Assembly (NCBI GenBank): GCA_030015575.1
Contig: JASDDO010000019.1
Coordinates: forward strand, 512,464,986 to 512,528,985
Length of the DNA stretch: 64,000 nucleotides
Reading direction: 5' to 3'
From: Agapanthus africanus
Lineage: Eukaryota; Streptophyta; Magnoliopsida; Asparagales; Amaryllidaceae
The translations under genes and the position numbers were made by a program. Positions 1 through 11,690 of this stretch are shown here, one piece after another. How positions within the stretch are numbered: position 1 is the stretch's first letter; every line of letters begins with the position of its first letter. Under the pieces are notes generated by a model, which saw only the letters and a list, made by a program, of their open reading frames with translations, had not been told where the DNA came from and ran no database searches.

Positions 1-2179
1 TGTAAGTCCATGCTACCTCTCCCGGTACTTTCGGGAATGCGGAATTTGGTAAAAAACGATTTTCTTAAAGATGGTAACATGGACCTATAACCCGGATCTT
101 GGTTAAACATCTATCTAACATCCTAACTAAGAGATTCTAGCTACTCGGTTAGGGGGTTATACCTAGCTTGTCTTGAACTCCTTCTCTTCAAGCTCCGATG
201 GTGGTCCGATGGCTCCTTCTCGTCGTCTCCGTACGCCGAAGATAGATCCACTTGAAAGCTCCAACCTTTAGCTCCTTCTTCGTTCTTTGAAGAAACTAGT
301 TCACTTGGTTTGCTAAACCTAGTGAACTAGAATGAGTAGAGAGGAAATAGAATGGGATTTTATCTATGGTTCTTGATTCTCAACTCATGAGACAAGAGAA
401 CCATAGATCAAGAGAGGGAGCAAGAGGTTGAGGGTGAGAGCAAGAGGAGAGCTCAAGAACAAGAGAGAGAATGAGCAAGAAAGAATGAGGCTCTCTTTTG
501 TCTTTCACCCTCTCATAATCCAAAGTGATCATAACTCATCATATCAAAAAAAGTCTTATGTGATGGTTAGAAGCAACCACAACCATATCATTTCATGCAC
601 TCATTTTACACAAATGAGCAAGTAAACAAAAGTCTTTGCCATGAAATGATGGCTATGGTTATCATGATGGTCAACTAGTCAAGCCTAGTCAACCGGTCAA
701 CAAGTCAACAAAAGTCAACAAGTCAACAAAGTCAACAAGTCAACAAAAGTCAACAAGTCAACAACCATATCACCATAATACTTAATTAATATAATAGTTA
801 ATCACATATCATATTCTCATTAGGGTTGAGCATAAAGTCAAATAGTCAACGGTCAACTGTCAACAACCCTAATGAGAATCCGCTGCCTCTGCCTCCCTGT
901 CAACTGTGCATACACACCCGCATCCGCGTTCCGAGGAACACGAATGCAAACTGGATAAATCCAATCCCATAAGGTACACTAGGATCCGGCTTAAACCAAA
1001 GCCCGCTAGTGTAAACTGTCCGGACACTGTACGCGCACAAGTGCACGGATGTGACCGAACCCTGTCGCAAAACCATGCGACCTGTCGCAATACCATACGA
1101 CCTCTACTCTTTTGCCTAAAGGCGAAAAGCTTTCTGTGTGGGACTCTAAAGACTCGACACTACGCTGGCAGTGGGTTTAACCACAGACCGCAAGCGGCAC
1201 TAGCTGTGCGTAACGGTCCCCAGGTAATGCCGACAAGAAGACCGACGAGGCGAAACCCATCTGAACTCCTACTGAGCCTGAGTGTGACATTCTCCGTACA
1301 GTCCGGTCTGTTCGTCTGATACATCGCATGGCGGGCCTAGGGGGCGGTAAACGTCAGTCCCCCAATAGCGGTACAAGTCGTGCCGGAGCGAAGCCCAAAA
1401 CACCCTGAGATAACACTGGAAACCTACCAGTATATCTCGTTTGCCCTGGCCAGGGACTACTCGTGTAATGGCTCTCCTAGACACAGCGCGATGTCAACCC
1501 CCAATACCGGGAGAGACGAATCCTGTCTAACCGTCACTGCCTCCAAGTGCTTCGGGACTGCACCCAACCACTACCTGTTTGCACGACTCCTTTGAGCCGT
1601 GGTAGGGTAGTGATCAGAGTACAGTGGGAACACACTCGAGGCGGAGTGACAGTGTCAAGTCAGCGGACTAAGCTGTACTCATGTCACCTGGGAACTGATA
1701 ACTGACGATAGGTATAATACCAACTAGTCAGTTCCCGACGAGTCCTGTCCAGTGTACCCGTAACCTAACGAGCACCCGCATACTATCTCAAGTACGACGT
1801 ACTGACGACTGTGGGACAGACCGTCTCCCACACTGGGATGAGAAGTGCATGCGCTGGTCTACTCCTGAGTATCGATGCCCTATCTCGATAGTCCTGCGAC
1901 CAGGGACCTGCATAAGGATGTGCTTATAGATTACCCAGCCCCACTAGTGTGACGGCCATCACATCGCTGGTAATCAAGCAAAGATCCTAAGGGCTCTACT
2001 AATGTGTATAGGCGATATACAAAAATAAACACATGTACACATTGAAGTAGAAACAAACCAAGTAGCATACTACTATTTTGAGCAAGATTGTATATACAAG
2101 GTGAATATCCCAAGCATCCATTAAGTAATATACAAACTAGTATGATACAGTAATGGCCTCTAGGGCATATACACTAACA
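1..2179 (-). mobile_element. A0: complete A-type Copia LTR (solo LTR or 5' LTR)
   Basis: Read on the minus strand this is a full LTR: it starts TGTTAGTGTATATGCC at 2179 and ends GGACTTACA at base 1. It matches the two A1 LTRs (10096-12407 and 18477-20643) along its whole length, with scattered substitutions. To the right, at 2180, there is no polypurine tract like that beside the A1 3' LTR, so this is not a 3' LTR with its interior to the right. It is either a solo LTR or the 5' LTR of an element lying left of the window. It contains a run of GTCAAC repeats at about 670-765. Small ORFs inside it are not treated as genes. Confidence 0.9.
671..765 (-). promoter_or_regulatory. W-box-like TTGAC repeat cluster in A0 LTR
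   Basis: About eleven GTCAA units lie here, most spaced 8-10 bp apart, with four more at 833-863. On the transcribed (minus) strand each reads TTGAC, the core of the WRKY-binding W box (TTGACC/T). The same block occurs at about 10770-10860 and 19150-19230 in the A1 LTRs, and a shorter version lies at 59886-59940 in A2. WRKY regulation is inferred from the motif alone. Confidence 0.5.
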
Positions 2180-4357
2180 CTAGGCTTTAGATCAGTACCC
2201 CTAGTTCATGATGTTATGATAGCAATACCACATGAATAATGAGATAGATGTGATATTTGACCCGTACCCCGATTTGGGATGCCGTACGATGGATTTTACC
2301 GTACGAAATATAGATATGATGATTGATCCGCACTCTTGACTCGAGAATGTCGTATTATATATTTTATTATACATGACGCTATTGAGGCAGGATCACCGAC
2401 TACTAGATATATCGACTCGGACTTAGGTGGTTTTTCTTACCCTTTCGATTAGTATGTTAGTTTAGTCCTGTAGTTTCTTGGGTAGATGTTAGTCTGGGCT
2501 CAAGTCATGCTTATTTTCAAAACTAACGAATCGTGAGTATATTTTAAAAACAGGCCGGGGGATTCTACGGATCCTTCAAAGGACGTATCTTTTCTCAAAA
2601 AAACACCGTAGCCCCTATTTTCTAAAACCACGATTCATGCTATTTCAAATGCCAAAATTGTATGACTCGTAATTATATAAATGTATACCCTTATATGTTG
2701 CGTTACTATCCATTCTTCATTTTATTCATGTTGTTCTTATTGCATTGCATGCTTATACATGTGTTGTCTTTTGTTATTATAAACCCATGTTGTCAGGACA
2801 CCGACACCATTACCGATGATGCATATGTCTACGAACACTTGCTTGCCGACTCACGCACATCATCATCGGTAATTGCCATGTCACATACACTTTAGAGAAT
2901 ATTATTTCATTGATATCGCTTGCTAGCTGATAGTTCAGATATATCATTACTGTGTTTGTTTAGATATTGCATTCTTTACTTAAATACCCATGCATTCATA
3001 TATTCAGTTGTCATGAAATATTATGGGGCTTTATTCCAGTATTTCACTGTTATTGACTCTCGATTTTGTGCTTTCGGATTTCCATGAGATTTCTGGATTT
3101 GGAGAAACCGAAAAGATTTTACAAACTCAATAGAAATTTGCGGTTTTCTCATAATTTCATATTTGATGATGAGGGCTAATCCTGATCATGCGGAGCCCAT
3201 GGGCCGATCCTGTTTATGCGGAGCCTGAGACATTGAGATATTGAGATTTGATGATATGGGCCGATCCTGTTCATGCAGAGCCCGAGATATTGAGATATTG
3301 AGATTGAGATTTGATGATATGGGCCGATCCTGTTCATGCGGAGCCCGAGATATTGAGACATTGAGATATATGTTTTGTGTCGATGCTTGATACGGATTCC
3401 CTATTGATTTCATTGATGACACTTTGAATTTTATACAAAATCTCACTGAGATAAGAAAACAATTTTCTTATTCTGATGTATTCTGCTTTCATTCTTAATG
3501 AATTTGTACATCATATTTGTGATATGTTGCTACCTGAGGCACTGACACGAGCACTTGGTATTACATTTATGTATAGATGTTTACCCTTGCCATTCTTAGA
3601 TGCTTCGGGTTATGTATTGAGGATATTATTATGGTACGACCTAGGAGAGAGTCATACATGCGATTTCTTTTCGGTGATGTTTTCTACTCACGAGTTGGCA
3701 ACTCACGCCCGTTGTGCCACAGTTTCTTGCAGGTTTTGCCGTACAGGTTTCGTTGCGGCTTGCTGGCATACTGCTTCCTTCCGGGTGATTGCTTTGTTAG
3801 GTGGGTTCATTCGCATTGTGACCACTATTGTACATATTTATATTCAGTTGTATCTAGTAAACTCCATCAACCAGACTTGTATTATTGATAGACTTAGAAG
3901 ACTAGTGTATATTATTTCGACGATAGAGTCGTGCGCTTGTATTATTATGGTTTTCTGGTTTTCTTGAGGATATTGGTTTTCTTTCTGAGTTTTGGATCCT
4001 TGCACTTCGGCGTTGTATATTATATGTCTTGCGTGGTTGTATCCGCTAATTGGTGAAGAGCTAGATCCCGCTTGGGGATTCCTTATTCATCATTTATATG
4101 TATTTCATGTATTGTACCCGTTTGGGGCCGGTATTTACAAAGGAGACTCTGCCGAATTTTTCGGGAAAATATGATGTTGCTTTTAAATGTTTAATGCCAC
4201 TTACTTAGTTAAAACCACTTGCTTTAAACAAGTTTTCCTTCACTTCTTCTTTTAAATGGCTTAGATTTCTGGGCTTTTGGCTTACTTGAATTGGGTAGGG
4301 TCCTATAGACTTCACATGATTCAGATGCCAGTCACGTGCTATTTCCGGATCGTGACA
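2180..4357 (-). mobile_element. T1: partial TGTCACG-type LTR element, minus strand
   Basis: The right end, read on the minus strand from 4357, begins TGTCACGATCC and is clearly related to the left end of T2 at 52882 (TGTCACGACCC). Shared blocks follow in the same order: the stretch near CAAGTAAGCC, a block around 3690-3740 matching 53540-53580, and a GGATCGGCCC...GGGCTCC repeat. TGTCACGACCC-type termini are common in long LTRs of plant Ty3/gypsy elements. No protein domain is visible and the small ORFs here look fortuitous. The left side is cut by A0 at 2179/2180. The direction of transcription is not certain, because these LTRs have nearly inverted ends. Confidence 0.65.
3183..3365. repeat. 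Tandem repeat of about 60 bp in T1
   Basis: Three diverged copies of a unit containing GGGCCGATCCTGTTCATGC followed by GGAGCC and ATATTGAGATATTGAG. A related CGGCCC...GGGCTCC repeat lies at 53965-54035 in T2, so this is part of the LTR family, not a local accident. Confidence 0.75.
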
Positions 4358-4434
4358 ATGCCCTAGAGGCCATTATTGTATATTATAGTGGATACTTAGA
4401 CACACACACACACATATACGGAGAGAATAATATA
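4358..4434 (+). repeat. B-type Copia LTR scrap and CA-rich tract
   Basis: Bases 4358-4400 match the B LTR from its position 15 on (ATGCCCTAGAGGCC, then the TATAGTGGAT stretch) with a 12-bp gap. The rest is a short CA/TA-rich tract. T1 therefore abuts B-type LTR sequence, as T2 does at the other end. Confidence 0.7.
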
Positions 4435-4799
4435 GGAAAGATGCCATAGGAGGGAATTTCCTCCTATGGCGGAGGAAATACACCCTCCCTCATTTTTCCG
4501 CTGATCGGCACCCACCATCTTCATCATTATAATCCAAGATATGGGTACACCAAATTTAATGTGATTCTACAACCATTTTACCGTTGATTTAGCAATGTAA
4601 AAAGTTCTATTGTCGGTAAACCGTTAATTTTGAACCCACTAAATCAACGTTGAAAAAGTTGTAGAATTATATGAAACTTGGTGTACCCATATATTAGATG
4701 ATAACGATGAAGATGGTGGGTGCCGATCGTCGGAAAAAATGAGAGAGGGTGTATTTTTTTGACGCCATAGGAGAAAATTCCCTCCTAAGGCCTCTTTCC
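4435..4799. mobile_element. Foldback/MITE-like element, 365 bp
   Basis: The two ends are long imperfect inverted repeats of about 140 bp. The left arm begins GGAAAGATGCCATAGGAGGG and the reverse of the right arm begins GGAAAGAGGCCTTAGGAGGG. The match continues through GGCACCCACCATCTTCATC and a segment with GGGTACACCAA to a GTTGTAGAATT junction. Each arm end also contains a small palindrome (AGGAGGGAATTTCCTCCT). There is no ORF. I could not find a convincing target duplication in the flanks, so the superfamily is unassigned. Confidence 0.75.
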
Positions 4800-4810
4800 T
4801 CCATTAACCT

Positions 4811-4836
4811 CATATATATATATATATATATATATA
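4811..4836. repeat. (AT)n microsatellite
   Basis: Uninterrupted AT dinucleotides between the foldback element and the start of the B 5' LTR. The B target duplication cannot be resolved because the flank is simple sequence. Confidence 0.9.
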
Positions 4837-7023
4837 TGTTAGTTATATGTATGCCCTAGAGGCCATTATTGTATATATGATACTTATTATAGTGGATTCT
4901 TGGACATACATAGGGATGACTTTCTTCCTCGACATGATAGTATGCTATCTGGTTACTCTTTGTCTTAACATGTACACTGATTGTCTCTCTGTTATATGTT
5001 GATAAAGCCCTTAGGATGTTTACTTGACTACCTGGATTATGATGTGGATCATACTAGTGGGACAAAGGTAGTCCGTGAGTACATCCTTTAAAGTCCCTAG
5101 TCGTGGGTGTATCGAGACGGGGTATCGATATACCAGAGTAGACTAGCGTATACCTTCTCGACCCATGTAGATGGGCGATGAATGATCCCATATCCATTGG
5201 TGTTTGACATCAGAGATGATATACGGGTGCTCAGTGGAGACTGGGTAACTGGATGGACTCGTCGAGAACTCCTAGATAGTATTATACCTCACGTCAGATG
5301 GCAGTTCTCTGGTGACACTGGTACAGGTTGGTCTATCGATCCGAGATCGTCATAGAGTCTTGTGTGATTCCCACCGTGCTTTGATTTCCACCTTACCACG
5401 TTCAAGAGAACGTGCAAAATGGTGGTTTTTAAGTACAGAGTAACATGGAGGCAAGGAGCGATAGGAGGGGATTTCGTCTCTCCCGATATTGGGGGTTAAT
5501 GTTGCGCTGTGCTCGATTGGCTATAACAGGAATTCCCTGGCCAGGGCTGTTTCTGAGATTTACTGATAAGTGTTATCAGTAGTTTCTTGACCCGTTATAA
5601 GCCTCACATCGGCATGACTTATCAAGCTATTGGGGTCTGACGTTTACCATCCCCTGGCGAGATATGCGACATATCAGATGAAGAGACCGGACTGTACGGT
5701 AGTGTTACTGCTTGGATTCACAGGAGTATGAGCAGGCTTTCTTGTTGATCTTCTGATCACCCAATACCCGGGTGGCTGTTACGTTTAGCAGACCGCTTGC
5801 AGCTTGTGGGTGTTTGATATGATCATCACCTACTGCCGGCGTATTGACGAGTCTTTAGAGTCCTACAAAGAGCTTTCCTGGTTCATGCGAAACGAAGTAG
5901 GAGCACATATGTAATATGTGCAGGAACGAGATTAATGCGTGTATGTGATACCGCATTCTATTCTCACGATATGTGATATCGGACGGTTATATGTGATATA
6001 GCCGGGTTATCGGATCAAGTGTTGATTCGATAGGTTGTTACATTTGATATTAGTCGGTTGTATGTGATATAGCCGGATTATTAAATCAAGTGTTGATTTG
6101 ATAATTTAATGTATAATTATATATTTGATATATTAACTTACATTAACTGATGTTTGCTCACTAAACATTTCTTTTTCTCACTTGTGTACACTTAGTATAT
6201 ATGTGATATATAATAATGTATATTATTTTGTGTCATGTTAGATGCCACATGCAACATAGGTGTATGAGACTTACACCATGGTTATGATAATCTTAAGGTT
6301 TGTATTTATCCCATTAATTCAAAATTAATGGTAATTAGTCACATGGTTGAAGCTTGTAGAAGCTTGTGGAACCATTGACCAAGTCCACAAATTTTGTTTT
6401 ACTTGTAGATATTTATTAACCTAACCATTATTGTTAGCCATGGTTTATTCTCTACATGAGTTAGTGTATGACACTAATTCACCCATGGTTGCTATTCTCA
6501 CCTCATGAGTTCATTCACTCATCTTTATTCTTCATCTTCTTCTTCATTGAGAAAGCTTGCTAGCTTTTCTCAAGGTGAGAAAATATTGTGAGAAAAACAA
6601 ATCTAAAGTGAGCCTATTTCCTACTTCATCATCCTCTACTATTAGCCATTTAGTTTAGGGTGTTTGCTTCACTAAACCCTAATTTAGGGAAGTGATAGTA
6701 TGAGCTTAATTCCCCTCGACGTAGATCATCTTTGGTCTCGAAGACTTCGTGTAAGCTTGTTCATTTCTTCATGTGAATCCTTACTAGAGTTCGGGGGTTC
6801 ACTACTTGGATCGAAGGGACTACTACACAGAGCTTTAGAAGTGAAGGACCGGTCTACAAAAGCTGTATTCCTCATTCAATTATATGTAAAGTTATTTACA
6901 TTGTTGTTTCGTCTAAATCTCTAGTTAAGATTCTAGGGTTAGGGTTCTTTAGTACGGAAAAAATTTGAAAACGGCATGGACGATGCCTCCCGAAACCTTA
7001 CTGCCGCCCTAGGGAATCTTACA
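4837..7023 (+). repeat. B 5' LTR
   Basis: A 2187-bp LTR, TGTTAGTTATATG...GGAATCTTACA. Its first part matches the B 3' LTR at 52114-52881. It shares blocks with A and C LTRs, for example TATTGGGGGTT near 5490 and CCCTGGCCAGGG near 5538. Confidence 0.9.
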
Positions 7024-7024
7024 G

Positions 7025-7037
7025 TAGTATCACAGCC
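7025..7037 (+). other. B primer-binding site (mutated)
   Basis: TAGTATCACAGCC starts two bases after the LTR end. Intact relatives A1, A2 and C have TGGTATCAGAGCC here, the usual initiator-Met-tRNA site of plant Copia elements. Two substitutions suggest B could no longer prime efficiently. Confidence 0.8.
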
Positions 7038-8398
7038 AAGCTAGAGATTTAAATGATGTTTGTTAGATTATGAAACCAAAACTACTCCGTAACTTGAAAC
7101 ATTGAAATCAAGGTTCTGTCGAATTTTAAATGGCCTCTAAAAATTTTTTTAGCAACTGCAGAATGTTTTATGTGATATAACATGAACACTGTGAAAATTT
7201 GAAGCTATTTGGAAAACTTATGGCCGGCCACATAGGCATAAAAACCGGCCACCTCGGTTGTTTTAGGGAGTTTAGGCTTTAAATTTTTAGGGTGTTCCAG
7301 TCTCTGGGTTTTGGTGTTTCAGGTGTTGCTAGTTTTTGATAAATTTGCATGTGATGTTAACTTTCTGCAAAATCAATTCGGAGTGTTTTGTAATCGTAAT
7401 TCTAACATCTATTCGGGTCATTTAGACGACGTTAAAACGTTTGAACAGATACCAATAACCCCTATTTTCCTTCGGTGGAAATTTTCCAAGAGCTGGATTT
7501 TTTCCAAGTTTAAAATCTTCAGAAAATCATGCAAGCGATTCTGTGGACCCTCTAGAAGAATGATACCCAAACTCGACCTTTTAGATCGCGGAACCGCAGT
7601 AATACCCAAGGTTTGCGGCAGTTCCGTGGCGACATGAGTGAGGCATCGGTCGGCCCTTCTACGGATGGTTCATAGGAGCCGTGGCATGTTTTGGGTATTT
7701 TTTGAACTCCGCTCAAGTGTTGAGCTCTTTGGAAAAAATTTGGTGTTTGTTTATTCGATCGAAAAGTTTAACATTGTCTAGCTATCTGTGATTGTGATAC
7801 AATATTTGGAATCCACATAATTAGTTATGTGATAACTAGTTTGAATTTTATAAATCTAGCCGTTTGGTCTCATTTGATCGGTTGCCACGGAATTTTGCTA
7901 TGGATCAAAAGTCCATCGCAACTACATAGTGTACGCGGATACTCGTCGGGTAACCTTACTAGATAGCCATGCCCCATAGCCCCGACCAAGTGACTGTAGG
8001 AGAACCACGTCGCCAAAAGCATCCGTTTGGGTGCTCGCGGCCGCGGTGTTCCGCCTTAGTGCACTTCGTCGACGGTATCGGGGGTGCGGCCGTCTACTAA
8101 AGTTTCCGACGAGCATTCGATCAAGTTATCGGGAATCTTGTTGAATTACCCGACAGGTTATTGGAAAGTGTTTTCAATATCGAGACTAAAATGCGGGGTT
8201 TATAATTGTTAGGCATATGATTTCTAAGGAATTCATTTGGTTAGGCATGAAATCCAAAGTATGAGATACATTGGGTTTATGATCTCTAAGATGGTTGCAG
8301 ATTCCAATTGTTGTAGTTTTTCACTTTCTTTTCTGCGACCGTAAGTGTAATATGTGGTGTATCGCCGATTTCGTTGCTATATGTCAACGACAATTGAG
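7038..8398 (+). other. B untranslated leader, first part
   Basis: Noncoding. The distal part (about 7740-8398) matches the reverse complement of the C leader at about 47940-48300, which shows it belongs to B. The small ORFs at 7311-7637 and 8295-8561 have no recognisable domain. Confidence 0.75.
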
Positions 8399-8403
8399 AT
8401 ACG
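8399..8403. repeat. Target duplication ATACG, left of G
   Basis: ATACG directly precedes the G LTR start TGTTTCCCCC and recurs at 36869-36873 directly after the LTR end GGGGAACA. Confidence 0.95.
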
Positions 8404-8599
8404 TGTTTCCCCCAATCAGAGCAAAGCTCTGTTTGAATTTCAAAAATTCAAAAATTGAAGCAACGCTTCAGATCCCTTGCGCTGCGCGCAGAGCACCACG
8501 TGTCAAAAACAGACACGCCAGCGCAAGGGGCGCTGCGCCCAAGACAGCGAAACCCAATTAGAGCAAGGCTCTGTTTTAAAATAAAAATAAAGGAAGCAA

Positions 8600-8825
8600 C
8601 GCTTCAGATGACTTGCGCTCTGCACTGCGCGACAGTTGCGCTGCGCTCTGCACTGCTTGACACGTGACAGCGCAGTCGCGCTAGCGCAGTTGCATTGCGC
8701 TCTGCGCCGCGCGACACGTGTGCACTGCGCGACACGTGTCAGCGCAGTCGCGCTAGCGCAGTTGCGCCGCGCTCTGCGCTGCGTGACACGTGTCAAGCGC
8801 AGGTGCGCTTGCGCCAACTGTGCCA
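8600..8825. promoter_or_regulatory. GC-rich G-box repeat cluster in G 5' LTR
   Basis: Units of the form GACACGTGTC flanked by AGCGCAGT-TGCGC and CGCTAGCG palindromes repeat about every 60 bp; CACGTG cores lie near 8660, 8718, 8736 and 8788. Others are near 8499, 9414, 9577 and 9643. CACGTGTC is the G-box/ABRE core bound by bZIP and bHLH factors; regulation is inference. In the 3' LTR several of these are changed to CATGTG or CACATG. Confidence 0.55.
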
Positions 8826-8991
8826 GCATTTAAACAATAAAATTCACGAAAGATCATTCCAATCTTGTTAAAAACAAGAAGATTATCTTCTGTAAAACAG
8901 AGCCCTTGGATCAAAAATCCGACGGTAGGGAAATATCCCCGTATCAATCAGAGAAAGATCTCTGTAACCAACCTAACAAACTAATTGGCCC

Positions 8992-8999
8992 TATATAAA
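8992..8999 (+). promoter_or_regulatory. Candidate TATA box of G 5' LTR
   Basis: TATATAAA lies about 590 bp into the LTR, with CTAATTGGCC upstream. The 3' LTR counterpart at 35171 reads TATATGAA. A second TATATAAAGG lies near 9231. Confidence 0.5.
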
Positions 9000-10090
9000 G
9001 GCCCATAGACTCCAAGTCTAAAACATACACATACAGAGAGAAAAGATACAGAACTCCTCTAAAACTTTGAGAAGATCTCAAAGAAAAGAAAAGGAAAACC
9101 TTTGGAAAAAAAGAAGAAGTTCTTCTAAAAAGATCAATGATCTAAGAAAAAAAATCAAAGATCCTCAATAAAAAAAATAATAATAATAAAAAAAAGAAGT
9201 AATTTTACTTCTTTATCATATCTCTCGATCTATATAAAGGCATTGCCATTTGATGAACCACTGGTTCTTGAAATTTGAGGTAGAACCACTCTGGAAAAAG
9301 AAAAACTTGTTTTTCTTTGATCTAAATGTGATCAAGATATTAAACAGTGCCTTGCACTTTTGAAATTACACTGTTGCGCTCCTTGGATTGGCGCAAGCCA
9401 CCAGAGAGCGCCACGTGTCAATCATAGGAAAACTGCGCCTTGCGCTTCTAAAAACAGAGCACTGCTCTCTTTGTTTGGCGCATGTCACCAGAGCGCGCCA
9501 CGTATCAGCAGCGCACTAGCGCAGCGCACTGGCGCAGCGTACTGCGCTAACAGACTTACGCTCACCAGCGCGTGACACGTGTCATCTCCACATGAATTTG
9601 CGCCTTGCGCTCCTCAATTGGCGCAAAGCGCCTGACAAGCCACGTGGGGTATTGTCAGAACATTTAATGCAGTGCATTATTAAAAGGGCTAGAGACCAAT
9701 AAAAAGGTCTATCAGACCAAATAAAAAAAATGCTGTGCATTATTAAAAAGGGTAGAGCCCCAATAAAGGCTTGACAGGCCAAACACAAATAAAATGTTGA
9801 ATATTCTAAACTGGACTTAGCCCAATTTTGGCCATAAGTCCTCAAATTAAAATGACTGAGCACGACTGCTCTCTCAAATCAATTTACACCCGGTTCAAGG
9901 GTACATCTCTGAACTCCTCTGATATTTGTCGTTGTAATTCTTCAACGTCGTCAGTGAGGTGACAAGTCCCGACAATCATACATTGCTACGGACTGTGGGG
10001 TCCTTAAACTCATGGACTAATGCGTTCTTAAACCAATATTCGTCCCCAAAATAGGAATGTTAGACCACCATATCCCTAAACTGGAGATGG

Positions 10091-10095
10091 ACCAC
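10091..10095. repeat. Target duplication ACCAC, left of A1
   Basis: ACCAC occurs here and at 20644-20648. The uninterrupted G 3' LTR has a single ACCAC at 36271-36275, at the start of the second unit of a 27-bp tandem repeat. Confidence 0.97.
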
Positions 10096-11156
10096 TGTAA
10101 GTCCATGCTACCTTTCCCGGTACTTTCGGGAATACGGAATTTGGTAAAAAACGATTTTTATAGAGGTGGTAACAAGGACCTAAAACCCGGATCTTGGTTA
10201 AACATCTATCTAACAACCTAACTACGAGTTTCTAGCTACTCGGTTAGGGGGTTATACCTTGCTTGTCTTGAACTCCTTCGTCTTCAAGCTCCGATGGTGG
10301 TCCGGATTGGCTTCTTCCCATCGTCTCCGTACGCCGAAGATAGATCCACCTGAAAGCTCCAACCTTTTGCTCCTTCTTCGAACTTTGAAGAAACTAGTTC
10401 ACTCGGTTTGCTAAACCTTGTGAACTAGAATGAGTAGAGAAGAGTTTGTATGGGATTTTATCTATGGTTCTTGATTCTCAACTCATGAGATATGTGAACC
10501 ATAGAGTCAAGAGAGGGAGCAAGAGGAAGAGGGTGAAAGCAAGAGCAAGAGAGCTCAAGAACAAGAGAGAGAATGAGCAAGAAAGAATGAGCAAGTCTTT
10601 TGTCTTTCACCCTCTCATAATCCAAAACCATCATAACTCATTATACCAAATCAAGTGTTATGTGATGGTTGAAGCAACCATAACCATATCATTTCATGCA
10701 CTCATTTTGCACAAATGAGCAAGCAAGCAAAAGTCTTTGCCATGAAATGATGGCTATGGTTATCATGATGGTCAACTAGTCAAGCCTAGTCAACCAGTCA
10801 ACAAAGTCAACAAGTCAACAAAAGTCAACAAGTCAACAAAGTCAACAAAAGTCAACAACCATGTCACCATAATACTTAATTAATATAATAGTTAAACACA
10901 TATCATATTCTCATTAGGGTTGAGCAAAAAGTCAAATAATCAACGGTCAACTGTCAACAACCCTAATGAGAATCCGCTGCCTCTGTCTCCCCGTCATCTG
11001 TGCATACACACCCGCATCCGCGTTCCGAGGAACACGAATGCAAACTGGATAAATCCAATCCCAAAAGGTACACTAGGATCTGGCTTAAACCAAAGCCCGC
11101 TAGTGTAAACTGTCCGAACACTGTACGTGCACAAGTGCACGGATGTGACCGAACTC

Positions 11157-11215
11157 TGTCGCAAAACCATACGACCTGTCGCAAAACCATGCGACCTGTC
11201 GCAAAACCATGCGAC
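11157..11215. repeat. 20-bp minisatellite in A1 3' LTR
   Basis: Three tandem copies of a 20-bp unit, GACCTGTCGCAAAACCATGC (the first is partial). The A1 5' LTR (about 19530-19567) and A0 (about 1065-1110) have two copies. A2 (about 59545-59580) has one. Confidence 0.85.
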
Positions 11216-11690
11216 CTCTACTCTTTTGCCTAAAGGCGAAAAGCTTTCTGTGTGGGACTCAAAAGACTCGACACTACGCTGGCAGTGGGTTTAACCACAG
11301 ACCGCAAGCGGCACTAGCTGTGCGTAACGGTCCCCAGGTAATGCCGACAAGAAGAACGACGAGGCGAAACCCATCTGAACTCCTACTGAGCCTGAATGTG
11401 ACATTCTACGTACAGTCCGGTCTGTTCGTCTGATACATCGCATGGCGGGCCTGGGGGGCGGTAAACGTCAGTCCCCCAATAGCGGTACAAGTCGTGTCGG
11501 AGTGAAGCCCAAAACACCCTAAGATAACACTGGAAGCCTACCAGTATATCTCGATTGCCCTGCCCAGGGACTACTCGTGTAATGGCTCTCCTAGACACAG
11601 CGCGATGTCAACCCCCAATACCGGGAGAGACGAATCCTGTCTAACCGTCACTGCCTCCAAGTGCTTCGGGACTGCACCCAACTACTACCT

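Larger units (their letters stand above)
8404..10095 (+). repeat. G 5' LTR, left part
   Basis: Matches the 3' LTR 34662-36868 from its first base. It continues at 20649-21241 after the A1 insertion. It is dense in GC-rich short repeats and CACGTG cores. Confidence 0.95.

Noticed and set aside
906..1319. A 137-codon ORF on the plus strand of the A0 LTR, and its 75-codon partner on the other strand
   Set aside because: They lie in noncoding LTR. Similar frames in the A1 LTRs only reflect LTR identity, and A2 has no matching open frame. No domain is visible.
1..2179. A0 as the 3' LTR of an element inside the window
   Set aside because: No polypurine tract lies to its right at 2180, where T1 sequence begins directly.
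3476..3967. A 163-codon ORF in T1, rich in hydrophobic residues
   Set aside because: The counterpart in T2 is not open, the composition is that of AT-rich noncoding DNA, and no domain is recognised.
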